Below, piece after piece: positions 1-12,311 of a DNA stretch of 64,000 bases. Numbering within the stretch: position 1 is the first letter of the stretch; every line of letters starts with the position of its first letter. The translations under genes and the position numbers were made by a program. The stretch is taken from assembly GCF_964204865.1 (NCBI RefSeq), contig NC_135252.1:8825383-8889382 (forward strand), written 5' to 3'. This DNA comes from Styela clava. Taxonomy: Eukaryota; Chordata; Ascidiacea; Stolidobranchia; Styelidae. Below the pieces are notes generated by a model. The model was not told the DNA's origin and ran no database searches. It saw only the letters and a program-made list of their open reading frames with translations.

Positions 1-720
1 GTATTGGGTTGTACCAGAATCGACCGAGAATCGATTCTACCATTTCTTATTACGGTAGTTTGTGAATAACATCAAGACAGTCCGTATCTTATCAACCGTG
101 GATTACGTAGAAATAGATAATGAGATCTGGTCAACTTTCACCTATTGCTTTATCCCACAGTTTAAAAATGTATGTTTCTAAAAAAAAATGCTCATGATAT
201 ATACAATGAGTGTAGCATTACAATTTCATGCCTTTCTATCAATTTCGGCTTCTTGAAATAGGATAGGATAGGATTTACATATTTATCCTGTTGGGGAGGA
301 AAGCTGATAAGAACGCTTAATCATATGGCACATCATGATTTTTTGTCCAGTTACCAGTCCATGTCGGGTATGGGATCAGTTAGCCAGTTATTTGTTTTCC
401 GAAGCATGGACTTGATGGTGGAGGAAGCCGTAACTGTACAGTGATTACGCAAACCACTCTATGGGGGCAAGGAGTCTAGCAATTCTCTCGCACATAACTA
501 TTCCCGCATCGGATGCGCATGGCGAACCCACACAGGGTAATCAGAGGTGCGCTGGTGAGTGATGCATGATGCGCCACACCACCGAGTGAATATATATTGT
601 TGCTAAATTATAACACTTTCTGAAATTTACTCTGTAACATTACCGTACTCATTTATAAACATACCCTATTCGTTGAAACAGGAATCCAGTTTTAATAGGA
701 TATTATGATAATCCTTTCAG
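1..720. other. Non-coding sequence upstream of the first visible TBCK exon
   Basis: No exon matching the earlier TBC-domain part of TBCK could be read here, so this is most likely intron of TBCK. It holds one copy of an interspersed repeat (from about 260) and, at the very start, an AATCGATTC-type motif that recurs near 61400-61880. No other gene signal is seen. Confidence 0.5.
260..590 (+). repeat. Interspersed repeat, copy 1
   Basis: Begins with GGATTTACATATTTATCC and includes CCAGTCCATGTCGGGTATGG and a GAAGCATGGACTTGA-like stretch. The same order of motifs returns at about 1019-1250, and a fragment at about 60408-60465. The two first copies flank the TBCK exon at 721-882 in the same orientation. 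The family is not identified; the ends are approximate. Confidence 0.6.
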
Positions 721-3700
721 ATGTTTTTCCTCTTCATAAAATTGTTCATTTATGGGATACATTACTGCTTGGTAACTCATCATTCCCTCTGTGTGTCGGT
801 GTTGCAATATTAAAACAACTCAAATCTCAGTTGATGACATTTGATTTCAATGAATGCATTCTGATGTTTTCGGATCTTCCAGGTAAACCAAACACTGATT
901 GAAATTTTGGAATTATTTGGCATGTAATACTCATTGATTGATTCTAGAAATATTAAAATCTGATAAGATACCAGTGATGGCATTGGGACTAGTTTTTTCA
1001 TTCCGGCCATTTGGTTAAGATAGGATTTACATATTTATCTCTGGGGAGAGGAAAGATGTTAAGACAGCTCAATCGTATTGCGAACTATGGCCTCTCGTCC
1101 GCTTACCAGTCCATGTCGGGTATGGGATTAGTTGACCAGTTATTTGTTTTCAGATGCATGGACTTGAGGGTTGAGGAAGCCGTATACATTTCCACATTGA
1201 GAGATCTTGGGCCAAAACCTCTGTTCACCACTTGCATAAGATAGCATGATAGTTTGGCTGTGCCAGTCTAAATAAACTTTCAAATACTTAGTTTTGTGCC
1301 CGCAATTAAGATACGTGAGTAGGGCCTCAAATGGGTAAAGATTTGAAACACTTTGGAAAAAACTTGCAGAAGAAATTATTTTTACAGCTTTTTTTTTTTA
1401 ACAATCATTGATATAGTTATATATAAATATTCAATTAATAATAGGTTGCTTTGTAAAATCTGTAATTCTCGGTGCATTTTTATACGAAAGATAAATACAG
1501 AATTTTTAATATGAAACTATTTTCATTGATAGTTGATCAGCATGTAACCACTGATGGGCTATGCCTATCTACATATAAGGCAGCTGAATATCAGCTTCTA
1601 TTTTCAGAAATTGACATTGATGCCATTGTACAAATCTCGATCCAATTGTTTTGTGCCACACCAAGAAGTGCAACTTACAGAAAGCATGCAAAAAGAAGCA
1701 GTAAAAGTACTAGAAAACCTGTGTCATATTATACAGAAGATTACAATACAATTCCTCATGATGAATTGGTAAGAAGTTTTTCTGTTTGAATTTACTAATT
1801 TTTGTTGATGTTGTATATAAGACGTATAGGGGGGTTTACTTGATCTGTTTTTCAAAATGCAAAAATGCTTTTGTTGTTGTTTGAAGTCTGATATGTGGGT
1901 TCATTTCTTCCAATTAATTGTATACAAAACAAAATTACAAAAGAGCAAAATAACCCACCAGAAGTTTTTGTGAAAAATTAATTGTACTTTAAATCTTTCA
2001 AATTTACAATGTGATGATTGGTGATTACTATGTTTGTTGTTCTAAAAGATTTATGGATGTTGAAGACATCGCTATAAATAATTAAAAGCAATTCAATTGT
2101 GAATGTGTAACATTTGAATAAAATAAGAAGAAGGCTTCACTAAAATTGCATACTGGTGGTGTGGTGGGTAGGATGGTGCCACGAGCAAGAATGAAAATAA
2201 TTGGAGTCATGTTTGAGACAATCTAAAGAATAATTAATAACAAGTGCACTAACCATATCTATGCTGGGATTGAAATAAAGCTTGTCACCTCCACCCCATA
2301 GCCTTGTGACAATGCTAGACAATCACACAGGTTCCCCATCTGTATTAGACTACACTGCGTAGAACAATATTCAATACATAACTCGATATATATGCTTGGT
2401 AGTAAAAGAAGGAAGAGTCCACATTTGGTACTACATAATTCATCCAAGGTCCATCAACTGAATTCAGTACCATTTGTATTGTTCAATGTTTTATTTCAGT
2501 CGATGAGTGAAGTATCTTTGGAAGATTTAAAATGTGAAATTAGTCCAAGAATATCAGCAGATGACATGATCCAATTATGTGAACTTAAAGGACCATCTCA
2601 TTCAAAAACTCCAGCGAAGAGATCAGCAAAAAATGCAAAGCCAAAGATAACTATTTTAGACGTCAGGTAGTAATTTAAAAAATAAAGATAATTGCCATAA
2701 CTACCTATTTCTTGTCTCAGTTTTTTTAATCTTAGACACACGAAACATTCGAAACAAAATCGCTCTACTCATTGTCATGTACACCTAAACTGATAATTTC
2801 ATTCATGATGTAATTTGTTAAGTAAACTGATATTAGTGCTGATTGAATATACGGCGCTCCAGAAGTGTGTGTGCCAATATGGAGGTAATAATTTTGTCTG
2901 CCTACTTAATATCAAGTTGCGTAAATCGACTGAAGCCTATTTACTCGGCTAACACAGACAGTCCTCGAACTCGTAATAGAACTAAAATAAGGAAAATCGG
3001 AATAAAATTATGGCCTAACCCCAACTTGGTACACACACTACGAGAGTATCGAATATACTTTGTTTTCATTGGTTATTTCTGTGTGAATTAGAAACTCGGG
3101 AATGGTTTTTATGGAGTGAAGTTTTTCAATATCATTTTTCAAGTTTATTTTTCCTATTTTCACAGATCGCCTGATGAATTTCATAGAGCAGCTATACCAG
3201 GTAGTCATAATATATCATATCAAACATGTAAAAATCCTGATGGATCGTTGAATAAATCACTTCAAGGCTTTCAAACTATTGATCAATTCAAACCAAGATT
3301 GATTATCGTTGTCGGAAATAAACAGAGTAGAGAAGATGCCAAGGTTTGTCAATTTTTTTAATTTTGCAGATAAACTTTGGGCAATGCAAATGTGTGTGTA
3401 CCAATGTGGAGGTAATTAATTTTGTTCGACTACTTTACATCAAGTTGTTGAAAGGGATTGAATCCTATGGGCAGGGAGTATATTCACTTGACAGAGAGTC
3501 CCCAAACTCGTAATAGAACTAAAATAAGGAAAGTCGGAATAAAATTATGGCTTAACCCCAAGAAGCAATCACCCATCGTATGGTTATAGTATTGTTGGTA
3601 GGAGCAAAATATTACCAGTTTGGCTGCCACATTGGACCAGTTGGTGGATTAGTTACACATACCAGCTAACTGGTACCGATTATTTTTACATTCCACACAG

Positions 3701-4354
3701 TTACCCGCTGAGTTAAACAGCAGACCCCAAAACATTGGTGATTTAGGAATTTGGTACATTGCCCCAAGTATGAGTTGACTTTGATTTCTCAGCAGTGAAA
3801 CACTATGGTGTCAAATTACAGTATATGGTAGCATCGGAAAACCACCAATCCTAAATCATATTTTGTTGTTCTGTTTTCAATATTTTTGAGAATAAACTTC
3901 TACTCCTATTGGAAGATTATGGGTATTACCTGACACAAAATGCCAAATCTTGTTCAAATTAATTAATTCGTGAAATCATACGGTGCTCACTGACAATAAC
4001 GGTAGTTCTGTAAATAAAATTTCCAATCTTTTCAATTAGATATTAGAACTTCTGGTGTTGCTGCTTGATAACCAGCTTTGGTTTCTCGCGACGTCCCTTG
4101 TAAAATTGTATGATAATCTCCCTTTTTCTGAATGTTGTATGCGATTGATTTTTACTATTTGAAAAAAATAAACTTGATTCAATTGAAATATGCTCTCCCC
4201 ATTCATTGTTCATCAATGTTGTTATGTGCTCATTTGATCGTTTTATATTTTCCAGTTTGCAAGTCTTCTTGTCAATGGCGGTTATCGTGGCGTGTTGGTG
4301 TTACACCAAGGAATTGATGTTTTTAAACCAACTGGTCTTTTAACCATCCAGTAA
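721..4354 (+). CDS. TBCK: TBCK C-terminal part (TBC domain end plus rhodanese domain), 5' partial
   Basis: TBCK is a pseudokinase-TBC-rhodanese protein linked to Rab regulation and mTOR signalling in vertebrates. Five exons join in frame: 721-882, 1608-1768, 2500-2666, 3166-3343, 4256-4354 (TAA), all with AG/GT borders, giving about 254 residues. The first exon carries the end of the TBC domain ([20 protein letters not shown], then [12 protein letters not shown]), very close to human TBCK. The second holds [12 protein letters not shown] and the third [15 protein letters not shown]. The fourth and fifth encode the rhodanese domain, ending [10 protein letters not shown], as in human TBCK ([11 protein letters not shown]). 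The kinase-like and most TBC sequence must lie left of the window. The rhodanese loop has no cysteine at the usual catalytic position ([10 protein letters not shown]), as in vertebrate TBCK, so it is probably non-catalytic. Introns carry two MITE copies. Confidence 0.95.
1019..1250 (+). repeat. Interspersed repeat, copy 2
   Basis: Same motif order as the copy at about 260-590: GGATTTACATATTTATC, then CCAGTCCATGTCGGGTATGG, then TTGAGGAAGCCGTA. It lies in the TBCK intron between exons 721-882 and 1608-1768. The 77-codon open frame inside it is a by-product of the repeat, not a gene. Confidence 0.6.
2852..3050. repeat. Long-TIR MITE family, copy 1
   Basis: Starts GGCGCTCCAGAAGTGTGTGT and ends with the inverted counterpart (GGTACACACACTACGAGAGT). 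The interior has CGTAATAGAACTAAAATAAG followed by AAAATTATGGCCTAACCC. The same interior and ends are found near 3390, 4590, 18650, 41942, 48905 and 53863. It lies in a TBCK intron. Confidence 0.75.
3388..3562. repeat. Long-TIR MITE family, copy 2 (3' truncated)
   Basis: Contains GTGTGTGTACCAATGTGGAG, then CGTAATAGAACTAAAATAAG, then AAATTATGGCTTAACCCCAA, matching the copy about 540 bp upstream. The closing terminal repeat is missing after about 3562. It sits in the last TBCK intron. Confidence 0.65.
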
Positions 4355-4589
4355 ATCATATCAGTATTATTTGGACCTGGAAATTGTTTATTCAATTTTC
4401 TACTCAATTATTCTAGATATAACTTATTCTAGATCAAGTGCTCTGCATCTCAACTATATTTGAAACAATTCGTACCCCCTTACACTTTTTTTTACTTTCA
4501 AAATCGCAGTCAGTAATTTTGAATAATATAATTCTACTTTTTGTATTCACCCAAATGAAAGAGCATGCTTTTAAAAGTTGTAAAAAAAA

Positions 4590-4762
4590 TGGCGCTCCAG
4601 TAGTATGTGTACTAATATGGAGGTGACTAATTTTTTTCGCCTACTTTACATTAAGTTATGTAAAGAGAATGAAACCTATGGGATATGGTATAGAACCAAA
4701 ATAAAGAAAATTGGAATAAAATTATGGCCTAACCTTACCCTGGTACACTTACTACGGGAGTT
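4590..4762. repeat. Long-TIR MITE family, copy 3
   Basis: Starts GGCGCTCCAGTAGTATGTGT and ends CCCTGGTACACTTACTACGG, with AGAACCAAAATAAAGAAAAT and AATTATGGCCTAACC between. It is about 240 bp after the TBCK stop codon; its internal AATAAA could by chance serve TBCK polyadenylation. Confidence 0.65.
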
Positions 4763-7700
4763 TTAAAAAAATATATTGTCAGCCAGCCATCTCATGTTCG
4801 ATCTAATAGTTGATATGGTATTTTTCCATGCTCTGTTTGCTAGATCTATGAAAATGATGTTCAGCATTGCTGGCGTTCATTCTTATTTTCAACCACTAAT
4901 GTATGCATTTTATTTTCTTGTGGGATTTACCAACATAATACTCATTCTGAATACAATTGTCCATAATTTATTTTTACCATATATATTTTTCGCCTATTCT
5001 ACTCTATAAAATTAATTTTAGTCACAAAATTTTCAAATTGGAATACATATTATTGCTAAATCTATTTCATGATTTCCTCAAATTCACCAGGACTTTTAAT
5101 ATACCCCTATTCTAGGTAAATTACAATGTTCTTTGAATAATGCATGTAAGTTTCGAAAAGTCAATTTTAACTGTCAGCATCTTCTATATTGTAATTACCC
5201 TATTGCTGAATGCTATTTCTTTGAAAATTAACCCTAATTATACCAGTCAAATGAATAATAATGTACATGCTCTTCACACATTATTCAGAATATCCGTGTT
5301 TCCTATATACCCTTATCTGCTCTTTTTCATCATTTTGTCTTTTTCATCTTGGTAATTAGAAATCTTCCTGTTAATTGCTCAATGAATTTACATTTTATTG
5401 GCTGGTATCTAAAATCAACTGTAAACTTCTGATCTTACATGACCATACACGATTCATGGTATGAAATCATTTGCGTCGAGCAAATGGGTTACACGATGGT
5501 CTGCCTATTGATTTGGTATATATTTAACCTGCTATCTCTATAAATTGCTTCGAGAAGGCCGTGGTATGTGTTCTTGTTATGGTGCAATATGATTTTTTAA
5601 TCAATTTATGTAAAATGAATCGTCTTGCCATGCATTTTCTTGTGTTCATTCAATGATGGGAGAGCACAAATATGATTTCTGTAGCGGCGTATCGTCCGCG
5701 CATGTAGGAATTTCGATTTGACCATCGCATGAGATGGTAGTTCTGAAAACTTTCGAGTAGAAAACCTTCATTCGTGGGTCTCGATGTAAATGGCAGACAA
5801 ATCGCTACAGAGAATGCGTTACAACTACAAACAGCTTTGTTTACTTCAAGATTCTCGGCGCGAGTACTGTTCAATCAACAAACATGGTTGCACCGTAGAT
5901 TTACTTGTCCCGAGTAGGCAGGCCTACATTGCTTTTTGTATAGTTGGTGAATGTATCTATTATTTTTTTGTAAAGTCTTCTCGGAGGTTGGCCGAATTCG
6001 TTCCAGCTTCAATATGGCGTAGTAGCTTCTTCTCTATCTCCGAGTAACCGAAGTCGTTGCAATAAACATCTCTTTTTCAACATACAAAATGACGTTGACG
6101 ACGAACGAAAGTAGGCCGTAATATCGACGCCATTTTCTCGCTCTGTTTTTGTCAGGCTCAAACGGCATTCGTGACATTTAATTGTCACCCGCATGTGTTC
6201 GCACGAACAGCGAGAACTCAGAAAACGTCGCCCCATTTTATTCCCTATGTCTCTCATTCTGACGACTGTCATTGCTGTTTTTAATTTAATCATTTAAATC
6301 CTATCTGACCGTCAACAGTTAAACCTAAACGGATGCAGTCAGCTACGCCTACACAATGTCAGTAGAATCACTAGCTATATAGATATTCCAACACGCCTGT
6401 ATGAATTAGTCAGTGGTGATAGAATAGCATACGGCATAGGCGACTGTGTTGACTTCAATGAACAGATCATTTATTTATCATAATGTATTTTTACGAAAAC
6501 GTGCGACCATACCCCGACGCAGATGGTATTCTTTGAGATGGATATTCAGGAGAGTGATGCCAAAGTAATCAGGCTTAGTTAATGATAAAAAATCTTCACG
6601 GAAAGATTGTATGTAAAAAGAACTCGTACAGTTTATAGTTGTTTTTTGCTAATCTATATCCATGTATATGAGTTGTTCAGATAAAAAATGTATCCCGTAT
6701 AAACAGTTTCGGGCATTTGACATATAAACACAGGTTTACGGATTCTAAGCGTCGTGCTATAACAAGTCTGCTAAAAACTACTTTCGATAAAAACTTTACT
6801 TGCCAACACTGACTATTGTTAATCATTTTCATCAGAACTTCTAATATGCGCTCTGCTTTACGTTCAAGGCCATAAATAAGGAGCCACAAATTAGAGAAGG
6901 ACCAGACCAATGAAAATGCTCCGAGCCTTCGTGCAGGCCATACTCTGTGTGGGGTTAGCACACCGCTGTATCCAAACGTATCAGCCCATCGCGCATACAA
7001 AGAGAATGTTCAGTTATTTCACAATGCGTAACGATTTGAAAATCAACTTAATGAACATAACTAACTCGGAATAAAGAATATATATATGTATATATTTACG
7101 GATGGGCAAATTGACTATAAGGCATTAGACTCCAAGGAGTTCGAACTTAACAAAATGGAATGGTAATCTTTTAATTTACATAACCGAGTACCTAATCTTA
7201 CAAATACCTCCCATAAAGTAGAATAATTGTTTCAAATTATTTTTGCATTGTATATCTTCGAGAGCAAAGTCTACATAGTTTTATCCATGTTATTGAGTAA
7301 TATTTTAAATAATTCAAGAACAGCGGATAATACTGGTTACCAGTTTCCTGTTATATTGTGGAGTCCGTTAGTTTAGTCTAGAATATTCGCGGAAGGATCC
7401 CGACATTTGAACGACGCAATATTTTTCTCTCGGCCTCAATATATCAATTATAAAATTGGTGAGAAACGATGCGTGTAAACGCTTCAGTTCACTGGAACAT
7501 CTATTCGAAACGCTATAGTTTGAGTTAAAATAATTAATTTGTCAAAATCTAATAATATATCAGGTTTTAAAATATTAGCACAATCTTGGATGAGTCTCAC
7601 TACAACATTGGATAACAGGTCGCATATATGAACCGTGTCACGAAGGACAAATTTATCGCTAACCTGAAACTGAACTTATCAAATGTATATGACTGTTTTA

Positions 7701-8534
7701 ACTCGTAGAAAATGTCATTGCTTCCCGCAACTAACATAAGGCAGTTTTTACATTACGTTTCTGCGAATTTCTTATTAGAATGTTTGTAGCTATTAGTTGC
7801 AGTTTTTTCAAATAATTTTTTTGCCCTGTAACATATGGCGTCTCAGAATTTAGATAAGTTCTTCAAATATATTTAAAAAATCAAGTTTGTTTTTTGAGTG
7901 TGGAAGTATATCTTGGTACTTATTTGTAGATTTTATGATATCCATAGAGTTTTGTTTTTCTTAAAAAAGTTAGGTATTTATTTGTATGTTATGTATAACT
8001 TCCGAGTTGAAATTTGAATAAACGATAAAAAACATAAAACTCAAATTTGGCATATAAGCGACACCATAAGGTTAAGCCTTAATTATTCTATCATGGTATA
8101 CTTTCTATAGAATTTTTATATCGCAATGAGGTGAATCTTACGTTTTACATGACGGAAATGTGACAAAAATTGTTGTTGAACTGAGATACTTGTACGTTAT
8201 TATTTGAGTGAGAAAAGAAGTTTCAGTTATTACCAATTTGAAATATTTTATTGAAACCATTTTACCATCGAAAATTTCGTCCTTTTGCGCCTCGTCCAAA
8301 CGGCGATACGGCATGAGGCATGACTGCCATATCCTAGACTAGATAAGCCAATGACCTTTTTCTGAACTTCATTATTCTGATTTGGTAGATGCGCTACATC
8401 ACTATGGGGAGATTACTGAGGACACAAGGATTGATGATAAGAGAGATTCTGCGAAACACGCATTTTACGCAAGTGCGCATTCGCCTTCGATGCCACCAAG
8501 TTTAAATGATCGATAAATCTAACGTTAGGCATAG

Positions 8535-9153
8535 CTAGGCCTAACGTCCCGCTTTTTTGCGTCTTGCCCGCCGTCCCGACAAGTCAGTCAGAAGTCCCGC
8601 TTTGACGTTCAGCCATCCAGCATAATACACGAACATGTTCTCGTCACTGTTGTTGCTGTGTAGCGCAACGCTATCCTACCCACTGAAGGTGAATGCGTTA
8701 TTTTGTTTGTTTCGTTGTTTCCCGCTAATATATTGTTAGCGAACGTATCACGTTCGGACGTTCACGTGAATGTAACATTGAACAACGCCTTTTTGAAGGT
8801 GTTATCTACAGAAAAGCATGCTTGGGCGAATAAGTAAATTCTCAATGCTTGAAAACGGCAGACTATTTCCTTATTCTTTATTTCTTTTGCTGTACATAAA
8901 AAAATCTAAATTCGGATCATTTGTATCGTAAGTGGGTATTTCTTTCTATTTTTCGAACTGAACCCGATATTTGGACAGAGACAATGCGCATGAACTTTCG
9001 ATGACATAATTATGGTCTATGAACACAGCAGGGATGGCCTTAAATGTAGGCCTATGTATAGTAAAATCGTAAACTGTAAAGTTACAGGATCACAGCTAAG
9101 GGGTCGTGTCGTTGGAGGCGTCCCGCTTTGAAGTCAAAAAATATGGTAACCCT
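8535..9153. mobile_element. Possible transposon insertion flanked by a TAGGCATAG duplication
   Basis: The 9-mer TAGGCATAG occurs at 8526-8534 and again at 9153-9161, enclosing about 0.6 kb. Inside, a CGTCCCGCTTT-type motif is found close to both borders, in direct rather than inverted orientation, so a clean terminal inverted repeat is not visible. An 8-9 bp duplication would suit a hAT-like element. Alternatively the flanking match is chance. Confidence 0.35.
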
Positions 9154-12100
9154 AGGCATAGCCCAATTTATTTGTTTCACTCCTGAGCTGTGCACATGAG
9201 GAATGATTGACTTGAAGGGTCCAGCATTGTAAGTTTTGGAACTTATGATTGATTCGTCTTGTAACTTTACTGCATGAAGAAAGTGTTTCTTTAATTACCA
9301 ACGCTTGTATTATTGTTAAATTAAAAGTATACTGATTTTCGTTTAATTATTAACGCTATCTACACTTACTAAATTGGGAAGTTCGTTAGACCCGTATGAA
9401 GAAGTTTGCTGTGCATGAAATAATTACCATACATATGAATCTTTCATTGCAAGAAAGGAATGGAAAACGCATCGCAAAAAGAGAGTATAGAACTTTAATA
9501 TGCCAAAATGTGACACATCAGAAATGAAGTGGAAACATTGCTTGATGATCAGAACATCATAAATGAATGGGTATTTAGCGACGAACGTCAAAAACGCGAA
9601 TTAACTTCGTACGCTCCACAATTGCCTCTGTCGCTGAATATGCGAGCATCCTACTAAAATGCCCCTGACTGTCGAAACATCTACTCCTTCACTGTTTTCT
9701 ATACAATGGAATTTGATTTAGTTGAATTGTTCATAATCACGAATAATACTACTATTAATACAATAGCATATTGGGAGTATTCAAAAGCGCATTTTTATTT
9801 GATTTTGGTTCAAAAATATTCTGTATGCTCCAGTTCTTTTGCGTAGTATGTTATTTGACGTGTTAGTTTCAACGTCGTTGTAGTAAGCAATTTGACTGCC
9901 CTGTACAATAATATTTGAAGTAGAATCCGATACACGACGATACAGATCAGATGTTTATTGATGAGTGTGGTGTTAGACGCCCAGGTATTTGTAAAAAAGT
10001 CGCCGCCTGCCTTTTTTGCGGTATTTCGCTTCGAACGAAAGTCGGACAAGCAAATACTCGCAAGAAGAGAGTTATTGTGTTTTGACAAAAGTGAAATCGT
10101 TAATTTTCGTTGTGATCGGACGACATGAAAGCTAGTTTTATAAAACATATTTTAGTTCCAAACACAGTCTTCTTAAACCAACGACGCGATCGAATTTAAA
10201 ACAAAAGGTTGGACGGTAAAACCCAATCGACGGCAGCCGTTGCTGAATTTCACGAAAATATCTTTATTTGTAAAAATATGATATTTTATGAGCCCATGCT
10301 ATGCCATATGCTATATATTACTTTGTTATCGTACAATTCAAATATGTATAGTTTGATTATCTTATTAAATTACATTATCACACACCGGTATACCAAATAT
10401 AATGTAGGTATTATATTCGCGTCATATGCATGGTATGACAAACTATTCACTCATACTTTCATCAATGCGGTAAAGCTCTTATTCAAAACACAGAATAATT
10501 GTGGCTTTTGTGAAGCGCTGGGTTTCAAAGCAAAGTATTTCCGGGAAATATTCAGCTGGTTTAATTGAAAAGAAAATTTGCTTGTGAGCGTAAATGGTGG
10601 TTTAATGGCTGCTCCAAAATTATAAAATACTTATTTCAGAAATAGGTCTAATTGGATATACGGCGGTGGATTTTTTGGATAGAAACATTATGCAATTGGT
10701 GTACTTTTCTAATATCAATTAGGCGATAAAGACAAAAACAAATTGGAAACTATTTTTGAAAATTGTTTATTAGCAATTCACACATGATCACACAAATATT
10801 AACAGTCTATTGGGTCGCATTGTTTCTGGAGCATGCGAATGTGTTGCAGAAACGAGCTTTATGGGTGGGAAGTGTTCACACCGCCTAGTCATCTGTCTAT
10901 TGTTCAAGACCGTGAAAATTTGAGAACGCTCTCTTATTGCTTCCGTAACTGTAGTAAACTCCATTCCTGCATCCGTCCAATCTGTGGCGCACCGGATGAG
11001 CCATGCACGTTTCTACGCGACAAATACATATGGTGCTCGCTCTTTGGGCTATACGGTAATCACGCCCCACTCACCTTCAGAAAATACGTGGTTGCGTTCT
11101 CATAAGTTTATAATAAAATCCAGCGTCGTGCGTGAAGTTGATATTACGTCGTAGCAACGTGTGGGAAGATTAGTTTCGGAAAAGTGTTATGTTTTGAACA
11201 TTAAATCTTTTTAATGATGATGATTAATGATAATTAGGCCGACTGATGGAGGCTATTGAGGAATTCGAATAGAAATACTAAAATTATTATAATCAGCTGA
11301 CTTGTGGGAAGATTAATATGACGTCATATTGTAGATGATTTAAGAATAACATTTTTTTTCAATTTAGAAAAGTACTAATGTAAACAAATCAAAAATAGGA
11401 TTAGGAATGATGTTTTATTTATAGCGTTCGTGGATAATAATTATATAATAAATTGCGATTGTTGTGTTTAAAATAAAATTTCTATTTTATGTGACAGAAT
11501 TGAAAGTAGGACATATATATCCAAGTTAATTTTATTATGAATAACTGATAATTTTAGTGTAATCCTGAAAGTTTTATTCGGAAGGAATATTTTCTAATAA
11601 TTTACAATGTATAGGTAAAACTTTCGCCATTTGCCTCGACTATTGTTTTAATGTTTGATCCGATAATTTTCGCCATTTTGAATTGCGTTTTGGATCAACG
11701 TTGAAGCATTGCACGGCATATTAATAGGGAACAATAGTTGATTTTTTTTTCTATATTTAATCAGTGCTGCGTTGGTGATCAATGGTAAACTACAGCTAAC
11801 AATGAAATGAACACTGAACCTAGTATTAGGTTCGACCTTTCATTGTAGAAAGAGTATTGCAGGGACTGTACTCAGAGTATATTACCCATATATGTTAAAA
11901 TAAATATATGTTGAAAAAAAACGTTTGTTTTATAGTATACTAATGAGTATTAGTTTGAAATATGTAAATGAGGTTTTATAAACAACAAATTTCAGGTTGG
12001 CAGCTATAGAAGCGTATTTCTGATGTTTGTTCAGCATGCCAATATTAAAAAGTAAAATATTCAACAGCAGTTTAATAGCCTTTGAGAAAGAAAAAAACAC

Positions 12101-12261
12101 CGCTCTACAAATGGTTATGTCATTGATATAAGCTGCTTTTATATATTCACTATGTATATTCCTCTGTATTTAACCAATAAATCAAATACAATAACAAAAA
12201 TTGTTCATCAGTCAAGAATACGTTAAATATTGTTTGTGTTGTTACGAAAAGTAAACAATTC

Positions 12262-12283
12262 TTTTTTTGTGTTGGTATTTCAG
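12262..12283 (+). promoter_or_regulatory. Splice-acceptor-like site just upstream of the Meox ATG
   Basis: A T-rich tract followed by TTGGTATTTCAG ends at 12283, 28 bases before the ATG at 12312. No donor can be assigned. It may join an upstream untranslated exon or receive a spliced leader, as occurs in tunicates. Confidence 0.5.
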
Positions 12284-12311
12284 ATTATAAGTGAAAATAT
12301 TATATTTTATT

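Larger units (their letters stand above)
4355..12311. other. Intergenic region between TBCK and Meox
   Basis: About 8 kb without a convincing gene. It includes a MITE just after TBCK, a possible insertion at 8535-9153 bounded by TAGGCATAG duplications, and short less AT-rich patches (about 5680-6250 and 10810-11105) whose open frames show no family I recognise. Being directly upstream of a developmental regulator, it is a natural place for Meox enhancers, but no specific site can be named by eye. Confidence 0.5.

Noticed and set aside
6677-7000. 107-codon minus-strand open frame with one hydrophobic stretch
   Set aside because: No family recognised, no splice partner and no supporting signals. 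It may be a repeat fragment or chance.
10833-11105. Cysteine-containing 90-codon frame (+) in a less AT-rich patch
   Set aside because: No domain, signal peptide or convincing exon borders; could be a transposon piece.
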